DNA of 14,289 bases from Fibrobacterota bacterium (GCA_030619215.1 JAUXBV010000020.1:1-14289); one strand, 5' to 3'; numbered from the stretch's first letter, positions 1 to 6,163 are shown. Notes: a model not told the origin generated them from the letters alone. Numbers and translations are program-made.

Positions 1-326
1 ATTCTCTATTATTATAAAATGATTTGCCTTATATTTTCAAATGAAATAGAAATAATTTTTAGATTTATAAAACTTATACATCTTTTTATTGTAAACTAAC
101 AAATGGTTGGCGCCAAGAGCGTTTTAATGCTTTTTTTACAAGTTATGTGTTGGTTTTCCTGTTTTTATGATCTCAGAACAAGGATTAACGATTAGCGATT
201 TTTGATTTATACCTCACTCCTTTGTGCTGTTTCGACACTTTTTACAAATATAGATATTAATTCATCAGGTTTTAACTTCTTAAATCTAAAATCGTTAATC
301 CTTGCTCTTAAATCAATCTTTATAAT
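1..326. other. Non-coding AT-rich region downstream of tig
   Basis: No credible coding frame is visible in these 326 bases. A plus-strand open frame from about 202 into the trigger factor gene has no ribosome binding site and antisense composition, so I treat it as a shadow. The only structure I see is the inverted repeat at 175-308, listed separately. The clpP and clpX genes that follow tig in many bacteria do not begin here. Confidence 0.6.
175..308. repeat. Fold-back repeat with 19-base arms
   Basis: The left arm AGAACAAGGATTAACGATT (175-193) and the right arm (290-308) are reverse complements at 18 of 19 positions, about 96 bases apart. The left arm continues as a 7-base periodic series GATTAAC, GATTAGC, GATTTTT, GATTTAT (183-210). 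The right arm lies 19 bases beyond the tig stop codon, so the element could act on the 3' end of that transcript. It has no coding capacity. It looks like a dispersed intergenic repeat of the heptamer type; the family is not identified. Confidence 0.6.
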
Positions 327-1595
327 TTACTTCTCCTTATTCTCCTCCCAGGGGATCTCCCCGGTCAGTTTATCAAGCGTCCTCTGCTCGCGGATCTCTT
401 CACGTATTCTCATTGTTGTACCGTCTTTTCTCAAAGCCGTCTTCATTTCATCAAAAGGCTTCTGATACTGATCGGCGATTGCCTGAATCCGTGTGTCAAC
501 CTCTTCCCTGGTTGCTTTTATCTTCTCTTTATTGGCAATGTAATCAATAATACGGTACCGCTTAATTGCCCTGATCCCGTTATCCCTGAATTTTTCTTCA
601 ACCTCTTCCCGTCCGGGGGCCTTTCCAGGAGGGTAGTACCTGGCCTGATCCTCCATCACTTTGTCCAGGTAAAACCCAAGCCTTGAAGGAGGTACTTCAA
701 AATCATTGCTCTCGATAAGGGCATCGATAGCTCTATTATGTGCCTCTGTCCGTGCTCTCTCCTTTTCCTGTGCCTCAAGGTCAATTTTTATTGCCTCCAG
801 CAGGGCCTCTTTATCGGGAAAGTCCCCAGCCTTTTTACAGAATTCCTCATTTACTTCAGGAATAATCTTTTCCTGCACCTTGGTAACCTTAATTTTCATT
901 TCAGCGGTTTTACCTGCTATCTCTTTAGCCTGATAATCCTTTGGGAATTTAACCGATATATCCGCTTCCTCTCCGGCAGAAAGGCCAATAAGCCCCTTAT
1001 CAAAATCTTTCAATGATCCTTTACCAATTTCAATAGGGTATTGTGGAGATTTAAGATCATCCTTCGGCTCTCCATCCACAACCACACTCAAATACTCAAA
1101 TGAAAGGAGGTCGCCTTTTTCTGAGGGGCGGTCAATATCCTTATTTTCCGCCATACGCTCTTTTAGGTTATTTAACGTATTTTCAACATCCGAATCTTTG
1201 ATCTTGTTAGGCATTGGTTTGATCTTGAGCTTATTATATCCTTTAATTTCTATCTCCGGATCTACTTCCACTTCAACTTTAAAGGTAACCGGGGATTCCT
1301 CTTCAGCTTTCAACTCGGAAATTTTTGATTCATTAACAGGATTGATATTGTTTTCGCTGCACGCTTCGCGAAAAGACCTGTTAACAATATCATCAATAAC
1401 CTCAGCCCGGATTGCAGGGCCGAACCGCGTTTTTATCAGGTTGTGCGGAACCTTTCCCGGGCGGAAACCCGGCAGTTTCACATCTTTTTTGTATTTGCTC
1501 AGCTTTGTTTGAAACTCTTCCTGCACTTCCTCATTCGGAATTTCAATATTAATCACCCGCTGCCATGATTTCGGCTCTTCAATTGTTACTTTCAA
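327..1595 (-). CDS. tig: Trigger factor, ribosome-associated chaperone
   Basis: Trigger factor binds the ribosome at the exit tunnel and shields nascent chains; it also has peptidyl-prolyl isomerase activity. The ribosome-docking signature GFRPGK is at residues 43-48 of the N-terminal domain. An FKBP-type isomerase domain spans about 157-242, from EKGDLLSFEY to KVTKVQEK, and a long charged helical substrate-cradling domain runs from 243 to the end. The length of 422 residues is normal for the family (about 430). The open frame extends five codons upstream to another TTG, but I chose TTG at 1595 because a perfect GGAGG (1604-1608) lies 8 bases before it and the protein then begins MKVTIEE, as is usual. 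The gene is alone on its strand: a tRNA lies upstream and no clpP follows within the window. Confidence 0.95.
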   Translation of the reverse strand: MKVTIEEPKSWQRVINIEIPNEEVQEEFQTKLSKYKKDVKLPGFRPGKVPHNLIKTRFGPAIRAEVIDDIVNRSFREACSENNINPVNESKISELKAEEESPVTFKVEVEVDPEIEIKGYNKLKIKPMPNKIKDSDVENTLNNLKERMAENKDIDRPSEKGDLLSFEYLSVVVDGEPKDDLKSPQYPIEIGKGSLKDFDKGLIGLSAGEEADISVKFPKDYQAKEIAGKTAEMKIKVTKVQEKIIPEVNEEFCKKAGDFPDKEALLEAIKIDLEAQEKERARTEAHNRAIDALIESNDFEVPPSRLGFYLDKVMEDQARYYPPGKAPGREEVEEKFRDNGIRAIKRYRIIDYIANKEKIKATREEVDTRIQAIADQYQKPFDEMKTALRKDGTTMRIREEIREQRTLDKLTGEIPWEENKEK

Positions 1596-1888
1596 TGCAA
1601 TTTCCTCCAAGTAATAATTATGTTTAGATACTTAACTCTTTAATAAATTCTTTTTGTTTGAAACAAGCAGAAACCGGATGCTGGATGCCGGATACTGGAT
1701 ACTGGATGCTGGAATAAAATATACTATGCTTACTTTTTATCCAGCATCCAGCATCTAGCATCCAGCATCTAGCATCCAGCATCCAGTATCCGGCATCCGG
1801 TGACCAGCATCAAGCATCTGTAATTTATAAATATTATGCTCTATAAAAAACTTTTTCCTTTATAAATCACACCTGTATTAGCGAAAAA
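1596..1888. other. Intergenic region between tRNA-Leu and tig
   Basis: This stretch contains the ribosome binding site of tig (GGAGG at 1604-1608) and, from 1674 to about 1820, a two-orientation block of 7-base tandem repeats described separately. I see no coding frame and no clear sigma-70 promoter for tig. Whether tig is transcribed from the tRNA promoter through the repeat block or from its own promoter cannot be decided by eye. Confidence 0.5.
1674..1820. repeat. Heptamer tandem repeats in inverted orientation
   Basis: Five consecutive 7-mers of the form GGATGCT/GGATACT/GGATGCC occupy 1676-1710. After a 28-base AT-rich spacer the complementary unit ATCCAGC and variants (ATCTAGC, ATCCAGT, ATCCGGC, ATCCGGT) runs for nine in-phase copies from 1739 to 1801, with two decayed copies to 1815. 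The two blocks can pair into a long imperfect hairpin. The strict 7-base register recalls the short tandemly repeated heptamers known from other bacterial genomes. It sits between tRNA-Leu and tig and encodes nothing. Confidence 0.85.
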
Positions 1889-1970
1889 TGCGAGAAGGGG
1901 GACTCGAACCCCCACAGGTTACCCTACTAGATCCTAAGTCTAGCGCGTCTGCCAATTCCGCCATCCTCGC
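1889..1970 (-). tRNA. tRNA-Leu (anticodon UAG)
   Basis: Read on the minus strand, a complete cloverleaf is present. The acceptor stem GCGAGGA (1964-1970) pairs with TTCTCGC (1890-1896) with one G-T pair, and the discriminator A is at 1889. The D-arm region is GGCGGAATTGGCAGACGC-like. The anticodon stem CTAGA/TCTAG closes the loop CTTAGGA, which places the anticodon TAG at 1934-1936. A long variable arm (AGG GTAA CCT) marks it as class II, and the T arm is GGGGG TTCGAGT CCCCC. Together with the anticodon this identifies leucine, reading CUN codons. The 3' CCA is not encoded: the discriminator is followed by TTT. Confidence 0.95.
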
Positions 1971-1995
1971 AAGAATTGCTCTTTAATGAGTGTAC

Positions 1996-2024
1996 AAAAT
2001 AGTTGATTTATCGAAAATGTTCAA
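1996..2024 (-). promoter_or_regulatory. Putative sigma-70 promoter of tRNA-Leu
   Basis: On the minus strand TTGAAC (2019-2024) and TATTTT (1996-2001) are separated by exactly 17 bases. The likely start point falls roughly 20 bases upstream of the mature tRNA 5' end at 1970. The match to the -35/-10 consensus is 4 of 6 and 5 of 6. This is a sequence-only prediction. Confidence 0.5.
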
Positions 2025-2083
2025 TATGGAATGGGAAATGTGGGATTATTTTAATAATAGCTTAATTAAATAAAATATTAGCC

Positions 2084-2101
2084 GGGGGGAAGTTTCCCCC
2101 C
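2084..2101. repeat. G6/C6 hairpin
   Basis: Six Gs (2084-2089) face six Cs (2096-2101) across a short AAGTTT segment, giving a very GC-rich stem in otherwise AT-rich DNA. No T-run follows in either direction, so it is not a typical Rho-independent terminator. It abuts the palindrome at 2111-2189 and may be part of the same element. Confidence 0.5.
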
Positions 2102-2110
2102 ATTGGGAGC

Positions 2111-2189
2111 TAGCTTCGCTGTATGATAACCTTTGCTAAGGCAAATCCGTTTCTCCTCACGTCGATCCGGCTTTGCCCAAGCAAAGCTA
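2111..2189. repeat. Imperfect palindromic repeat element
   Basis: CTTTGCTAAGGCAAATCCG (2131-2149) matches the reverse complement of 2168-2186 at 16 of 19 positions. The outer ends TAGCTTCGCT (2111-2120) and AGCAAAGCTA (2180-2189) are also complementary at 9 of 10. Each arm is itself a small hairpin: TTTGC-TAAG-GCAAA on the left and GCTTTGC-CCAA-GCAAAGC on the right. No coding content. It is a candidate dispersed REP-like or MITE-derived sequence. Confidence 0.55.
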
Positions 2190-2244
2190 ACCATAAAGAT
2201 TATAAGATATTGATTTATTAAATGCATTGGTTATTTTAGTAGAG

Positions 2245-2452
2245 ATGGCAATTAAAAGATTAAAAAATTTAGAAAAAAATCCGGTCAACCAGTCCAAAAA
2301 AAACGGCGCCCAAGGAATTATTGTATATAATATTAAGTACAAACTTAGATGGATTACCGATTTATACAAAAGGTAAACTGGTTAATGAAAAAGGACAAGA
2401 CACCTATTATTTCCTTGTTTCATCGAAAAAAACATTCTATGAAAAACTATGA
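2245..2452 (+). pseudogene. Small disrupted ORF upstream of YgiT-type protein
   Basis: Two overlapping reading frames cover this stretch. The first begins at ATG 2245 (MAIKRLKNLEKNPVNQSKK...) and stops at 2376. The second has no upstream ATG and ends with ...TYYFLVSSKKTFYEKL at TGA 2450-2452, which overlaps the ATG of the next gene in an ATGA arrangement typical of two-gene toxin-antitoxin operons. They meet at a run of eight A (2296-2303); removing one A would join them into a single protein of about 68 residues. Alternatively the second frame could start at TTG 2321, with AAGGA (2312-2316) in front, giving 43 residues. I do not recognise the product. By position it would be the toxin-side partner of the downstream zinc-finger protein, but that is inference. 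Confidence 0.35.
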
Positions 2453-2682
2453 GTAAATTACAAATAAGTAAATGCCCAAGTTGTGGCAGTAAGAATCTTA
2501 AGAAGGTTCGAAAAGATTGGAAGAGTACTGAACTGAAAAATAATTATACCGTACCATCTTTAGAATACTTTGAGTGTCCGGATTGCGGCGAAGAGCTATT
2601 CGATCATGACGCTATGAACCAAATTGAACAATACTCACCAAATTTTAAAAAGCATCACTCGAAAAGAAAAGTTGCTGCATAA
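2449..2682 (+). CDS. YgiT/MqsA-type zinc-finger protein, putative antitoxin
   Basis: This 77-residue protein has two CxxC knuckles: CPSCG at residues 9-13 and CPDCGEEL around residues 44-51, separated by a charged segment and VPSLEYFE. That is the layout of the YgiT-type (MqsA N-terminal) zinc-finger family. In MqsA this zinc domain binds the toxin, while a separate C-terminal helix-turn-helix binds DNA. Here the protein ends with a short lysine-rich tail and no HTH, so it is a stand-alone finger. Such proteins commonly form the second gene of small toxin-antitoxin operons, and the start codon overlaps the stop of the preceding ORF by four bases, as expected for coupled translation. The antitoxin role is inferred from family and position only. 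Confidence 0.75.
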   Translation: MSKLQISKCPSCGSKNLKKVRKDWKSTELKNNYTVPSLEYFECPDCGEELFDHDAMNQIEQYSPNFKKHHSKRKVAA

Positions 2683-3011
2683 AGGTAAGATATAACTGAA
2701 AATACCCAAAACGCGTCTTGGGCTTTGGATTTGAAGCAGGTGCCCCGGATCTGTTTGATTAAAAGTGTGCGACATTAAAAAAAAGAATGTGGCCCGGGTC
2801 TGTGCAGACTATGTCATAATTACTATAATATCATTTCGAACGAATGTGAGAAATCTTTCTTTTATGAAAATCCATTGGTTACAGATTTCTCCCTTCGGTC
2901 GAAATGACAAAAATCCTATTATGACACAGTCCCCTGTGACCCTGGTTTACAAAAAAGCTATAACAAATCGCTGCAGCAGTAGAACTGTTAAGCTTAGCGT
3001 TGGGAGTAATT
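2683..3011. other. Intergenic region holding a MITE-like element
   Basis: A weak hairpin CCCAA/TTGGG (2705-2722) follows the zinc-finger gene but lacks a T-run. Most of the rest is the nested inverted repeat at 2793-2945. An open frame crossing this region (from about 2765) is a translation of the repeat and has no ribosome binding site. The last bases contain the GGGAG-type ribosome binding site of the NYN gene. Confidence 0.55.
2793..2945. mobile_element. Nested inverted repeat, MITE-like
   Basis: Outer arms 2793-2820 and 2918-2945 are complementary at 21 of 28 positions, and at 13 of 14 in their inner half (GACTATGTCATAAT against the complement of ATTATGACACAGTC). Inside them a second pair of arms (2831-2856 and 2883-2907) has the form TCATTTCGAACGAA...GAGAAATCT against its complement. 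The inner pair resembles the ATTTCGACCGAAGGGAGAAATC repeat that I recall as widespread in intergenic DNA of diverse bacteria. The element is about 153 bases, has no ORF, and would fold into a long hairpin. I did not find clear target-site duplications, so mobility is inferred from shape. Confidence 0.6.
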
Positions 3012-3500
3012 ATGGAAAACATTCTTATTAATCAATCGGTAGCTATCCTTTGCGATGGGAACAATATTGAACGGAGTATCCATGAACTCTCTAATTCAAT
3101 AAATGCAATGATCAATTTTGATCGGTTGGTTCCTAAATTGTTAAATGGGAGAGGGTTAAACAGGCTGCTCTATTTTCGGGAAGGTAAGGCCATCTCGTCC
3201 AAATTTGCAGAAAGATTGCACCAAAACTATTATGGTTCGGTTATTCCGTGTCATAAGTCTGCTGATATCCCCCTCTCCATAAAAGCGACACAACTCTCAT
3301 CAAAGGTTGACACCATTATCATTATGTCAGGCGATTCGGATTTTGTGGAGTTGGTTTTGCATTTGAAAGGGGAAGGTGTAAGGGTGGAAATCGCGGCTGT
3401 AAAAAAAACAACCGCCAGGATATTAATTGATGAAGCGGACTATTTTCATGAAATAACCAAAGAAGATTGTTTTGTATACAAACCAAAAAAGACCACATAA
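3012..3500 (+). CDS. NYN-domain protein (LabA/DUF88-like), putative RNase
   Basis: NYN domains are PIN-like metal-dependent nuclease folds that act on RNA. The expected acidic residues are visible. The N-terminal strand carries CDGNNIE, with Asp15 as the first metal ligand. HKSADIPLSIKA supplies Asp85, and MSGDSDF supplies Asp108 and Asp110, followed by LKGEGVRVEI, the usual continuation. The C-terminal part, LIDEADYFHEI, matches the family's last helix. The 162-residue length fits a single-domain member. I start at ATG 3012, which has GGGAG about six bases upstream; an in-frame TTG at 3000 would overlap that site. The gene stands alone between a repeat element and a convergent methyltransferase, so context gives no substrate. 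Family assignment is firm; nuclease activity and target are inferred. Confidence 0.85.
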   Translation: MENILINQSVAILCDGNNIERSIHELSNSINAMINFDRLVPKLLNGRGLNRLLYFREGKAISSKFAERLHQNYYGSVIPCHKSADIPLSIKATQLSSKVDTIIIMSGDSDFVELVLHLKGEGVRVEIAAVKKTTARILIDEADYFHEITKEDCFVYKPKKTT

Positions 3501-3505
3501 AAGAA

Positions 3506-3595
3506 ATGCTCAGCCTGTCTTTTCTTAAAAGAATCGGAAGAGCTTTAGGTGCTACCCCTCAAGTACATTTTAAAAAGTATGTTAAAAAAGCCTAA
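3506..3595 (+). CDS. Possible 29-residue peptide after the NYN gene
   Basis: An ATG five bases after the NYN stop opens a frame encoding MLSLSFLKRIGRALGATPQV and nine more residues, rich in Lys and Arg and plausibly amphipathic. It ends at TAA 3593-3595, overlapping the convergent methyltransferase stop by 14 bases. There is no recognisable ribosome binding site and frames of this length arise by chance, so I list it only as a possibility. Confidence 0.15.
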   Translation: MLSLSFLKRIGRALGATPQVHFKKYVKKA

Positions 3596-4739
3596 GAAAT
3601 AACACTGTCTCAATATGATGCGTCTGAGGATAAAGGTCGAACAGGGCGCCTCTTTCTATTGTATAGCCGCATTTATTAACAAAGAAACCGACGTCTCGTG
3701 CCTGTGTCGACGGGTTGCAGGAAACGTATAAAACGGTTTGAGGCTGCAGGTCCCGGATTCCATCCCTTACCTTTCCGGTCAATCCCGGCCGTGGAGGATC
3801 AACGATAATTAAATCCGGCTTTTGTATCTTGTTGGATTCTTCGTTAAAAAATGTCTCCGCTGAAATTGCTTTAGAAGAGATATGGCTTATACCATTGTTG
3901 ATAAAATTCTTCTTTGCCAGTTCGGTCTGCTTTTCCAGGCTTTCCACTAATAAACCTTTGGAAAACCTCTTTCCCAACATTATTGAGAAGAATCCAAGAC
4001 CGCCGAACATGTCAATAAAGAATTTTCCTGAAACAGATGGCTCAGCCCATGTACCGAGTTTTTCGAGAAGAAATCCATTTCCCTGAAAAAAACTGTTTCC
4101 GGTAACAGCGAATACAGATTCTCCAACGTTAATTACTGCTTCGCGTTGCGTAAACCCTGGAACTTGCGGTTTTGAAGTAATTGAATTATTCGTTCCCGCG
4201 ATTACTTTAAGTTGCTTTATGTTTTTTGGTAAGGCAGGTATAATCTCTTTTTGGTTTTTTAGTAATACATTTATTTGAGGGTCTAAAAGCGGGCAGTTAT
4301 CGATTGATATTACATCATTTGTCTTTCTCCTGAAAAACCCCATGCATCCCTTTTCCACATCTACCTTTAACTGCGCCCTGATACGGTATTCCCATTCCTG
4401 TGATGATACAATTCCAATTTCGGGGGCATCTTTAATTTTTCCAATACGGGAAAGGCAATCGATAAAAATATCGCGTTTATATCTGAGCTGCTGATCATAC
4501 TCAATATACTGCCAGTTACAGCCTCCGCAATCACCGGCATATTTACAGCGCGGCTCTTTACGGTGCGGTGATACTTCTATAAATTCATCAGGAATGCCAA
4601 CAGGGACTCCACCCTTTTTACCAATCACATTCGCTTTAACAATCTCACCCGGAAGTACATTTTCTACAAGAATTACACCATCTTCCGTCCGGGCAAGGCC
4701 GTAGCCGCCGTATACCATTTTCTCGATAGTAAGCTGCAT
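3582..4739 (-). CDS. RlmD/TrmA-family RNA (uracil-5-)-methyltransferase
   Basis: The enzyme uses S-adenosylmethionine to methylate C5 of a uridine, in this family usually in 23S rRNA. A TRAM RNA-binding domain occupies residues 1-55, beginning IEKMVYGGYGLAR. An iron-sulfur cluster site follows: Cys65, Cys71, Cys74 (CKYAGDCGGC) and Cys149 (NCPLL). The methyltransferase fold shows FFQGN at 218-222, the SAM loop DMFGGLGFFS at 243-252, DPPRPGL at 314-320, the catalytic Cys341 in SCNP and Glu377 in HHIETV, the likely general base. All key residues are present and 385 residues is normal for the compact members. The ATG at 4739 has only a weak ribosome binding site but begins exactly at the TRAM domain. 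It lies 143 bases downstream of the ThiC-family gene on the same strand. Which uridine it modifies (U1939, U747 or another) cannot be read from sequence. Confidence 0.9.
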   Translation of the reverse strand: MQLTIEKMVYGGYGLARTEDGVILVENVLPGEIVKANVIGKKGGVPVGIPDEFIEVSPHRKEPRCKYAGDCGGCNWQYIEYDQQLRYKRDIFIDCLSRIGKIKDAPEIGIVSSQEWEYRIRAQLKVDVEKGCMGFFRRKTNDVISIDNCPLLDPQINVLLKNQKEIIPALPKNIKQLKVIAGTNNSITSKPQVPGFTQREAVINVGESVFAVTGNSFFQGNGFLLEKLGTWAEPSVSGKFFIDMFGGLGFFSIMLGKRFSKGLLVESLEKQTELAKKNFINNGISHISSKAISAETFFNEESNKIQKPDLIIVDPPRPGLTGKVRDGIRDLQPQTVLYVSCNPSTQARDVGFFVNKCGYTIERGALFDLYPQTHHIETVLFLRLF

Positions 4740-4782
4740 AAAGATTAAATACCTGTTTCCTGTTTAGGTAAGCTTATGAAGG

Positions 4783-4841
4783 CCGGAGTGCCGAAGTACT
4801 GGAATTATTAAAAAGAACAAGCAATACTCCATCACTCCAGG
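4783..4841. repeat. Fold-back repeat with 8-base periodicity
   Basis: The left arm contains GGAGTGCC, GAAGTACT, GGAATTAT in an 8-base register (4785-4808). The right arm, read as complement, contains GGAGTGAT and GGAGTATT (4824-4839). The arms are complementary at about 13 of 18 positions around an AT-rich loop. On the minus strand the loop includes a run of five T, but no U-tract follows the stem, so terminator function between the ThiC-family gene and the methyltransferase is only a possibility. It is non-coding. Confidence 0.5.
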
Positions 4842-4882
4842 GAAACTGCTGACATAAATATTAATCAATTCAATAATAAAGG

Positions 4883-6163
4883 TCAGGGATTTATCTTATG
4901 CGACCTCTTCACCGCACAATACTCCCCGCACATACTGCACAGGGTGACGTCTTCCTGCGGCGGCAGGGAGCTTCTGTATCTTTTAGCTTTCTTTGGATCA
5001 ATACAAAGGGAAACTATTGTGTCCCAGTCAAGATCTGATTTCGCTTTCGATATTTTATTATCCCACTCAATAGCGCCGGGGTGGCCCCGGGCAATATCCG
5101 CGGCATGAGCTGCAATACGCGATGCAATGGTACCTTCACGAACATCATCAACAGAGGGAAGCCGCAAATGTTCGGCAGGGGTAACATAACACAAAAAGTC
5201 AACGCCGGCCATACCGGCAATTGCACCGCCGATGGCACCTGCAATATGATCATAGCCTATTGACACATCCGTTACCAGCGGGCCGAGCACGTAAAAAGGA
5301 GCATTGTCACACAAGGTTTTTTCAATCTGGATATTGGTTACTATCTGATCAAGCGGTACATGGCCGGGGCCTTCAACGAATACACCGACATTTCTCTTGC
5401 GCGCCCTTTTAACCAGCTCGCCCAGAACAGTGAGCTCCTCGATCTGCACACGGTCTGAGGCATCCTTCAGCGCTCCGGGCCTGAAACCGTCACCGAGGCT
5501 CACCGCCACATCATATTCTGCAAGTATATCGAGCAGGCGGTCGTACTGTTCAAACAGGGGATTTTCCTTACCGTTCTGATCAATCCACTCCATGAGTATG
5601 GTTCCGCCCCTGCTTACAGCACCGGCAAGCCTTTTAACTTCCCTGAATCGTGCGACTGTCTGTTGGTTAACCCCGCAATGGATGGTTAAGAAATCAACCC
5701 CCTGCCTGCAGTGATCCCCTATGACAGCAAACATCTCATCAGCCGTGATCTCCAGTATAGATTTCTTATTCTCCCGCGCCCTGACCGCCATCTCGTATAT
5801 CGGCACCGTTCCGATGGCCACAGGGCATTTTTTGATAAGGGCTCCCCGTATCGCTGCAAGGTCTCCGGCAGTTGATAGGTCCATAATCGCATCTGCTCCG
5901 GCTTCTACTGCAGCCTCCATTTTTGCAATTTCTTCATCCGTGCTTATTAAGGAGGAGGATGTGCCGATATTTGCATTGACCTTTATTCTTGTTCCTGCAC
6001 CTATCGCCAGTGGTTTTATCGAACGCTGTTTGTTGCAAACTATTGTTATTGTCCCATCCGCCACTGACCGGCGTACGTCTTCCGCATCCAATCGTTCCTG
6101 TTGAGCAACCTGTTTCATCTCATCGGTAATAATACCGTTTTTTGCCTGTTCGATTCGTGTCAT
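4883..6163 (-). CDS. thiC: ThiC-family radical SAM enzyme (HMP-P synthase or BzaF)
   Basis: ThiC rearranges aminoimidazole ribotide to hydroxymethylpyrimidine phosphate, the pyrimidine half of thiamin. Family motifs are clear: NANIGTS (63-69), DLSTAG (95-100, usually DLSTGG), GTVPIYE (118-124), SRGG (184-187), GDGFRPG (224-230), EGPGHVP (264-270) and YVTPAEHL (326-333). The C-terminal cluster motif is Cys409-x2-Cys412-x3-Cys416, one residue tighter than the CX2CX4C of the E. coli enzyme. The protein is the short form (426 residues) without the N-terminal domain. I start at ATG 6163, giving MTRIEQAKNGIIT, typical of the short form; the frame is open for 15 more codons but those look non-conserved. 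The close paralogue BzaF, which makes 5-hydroxybenzimidazole from the same substrate, is a real alternative because no thi genes and no visible TPP riboswitch accompany it. Confidence 0.85.
   Translation of the reverse strand: MTRIEQAKNGIITDEMKQVAQQERLDAEDVRRSVADGTITIVCNKQRSIKPLAIGAGTRIKVNANIGTSSSLISTDEEIAKMEAAVEAGADAIMDLSTAGDLAAIRGALIKKCPVAIGTVPIYEMAVRARENKKSILEITADEMFAVIGDHCRQGVDFLTIHCGVNQQTVARFREVKRLAGAVSRGGTILMEWIDQNGKENPLFEQYDRLLDILAEYDVAVSLGDGFRPGALKDASDRVQIEELTVLGELVKRARKRNVGVFVEGPGHVPLDQIVTNIQIEKTLCDNAPFYVLGPLVTDVSIGYDHIAGAIGGAIAGMAGVDFLCYVTPAEHLRLPSVDDVREGTIASRIAAHAADIARGHPGAIEWDNKISKAKSDLDWDTIVSLCIDPKKAKRYRSSLPPQEDVTLCSMCGEYCAVKRSHKINP

Larger units (their letters stand above)
1971..2244. 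other. Intergenic region with hairpins, upstream of the YgiT locus
   Basis: I see no convincing gene here. The minus-strand open frame at 2187-2369 is hydrophobic low-complexity translation of AT-rich DNA without a ribosome binding site. The region contains the tRNA-Leu promoter (1996-2024), a tight G6/C6 hairpin (2084-2101) and a larger imperfect palindrome (2111-2189), both described separately. Confidence 0.5.

Noticed and set aside
202..465. Plus-strand 87-residue open frame at the left edge
   Set aside because: It overlaps the 3' end of trigger factor in antisense, has no ribosome binding site and a hydrophobic Ser-rich composition typical of antisense translation.
2187..2369. Minus-strand 60-residue hydrophobic frame
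   Set aside because: No ribosome binding site, AT-driven Leu/Ile/Phe content, and it lies opposite the TA-like frames whose ATGA overlap supports the plus strand.
2766..2774. GTGTGCGAC resembling a group II intron 5' end
   Set aside because: No catalytic domain V-like hairpin or reverse transcriptase is found nearby; the nine-base match alone is not evidence.
2765..3031. Plus-strand frame across the MITE-like element
   Set aside because: It is a translation of the inverted repeats and runs into the NYN gene; start context is poor.
5721..6104. Long plus-strand frame of 127 residues
   Set aside because: It is the antisense of well-conserved ThiC codons, with the Ala/Ser/Ile bias of such shadows.
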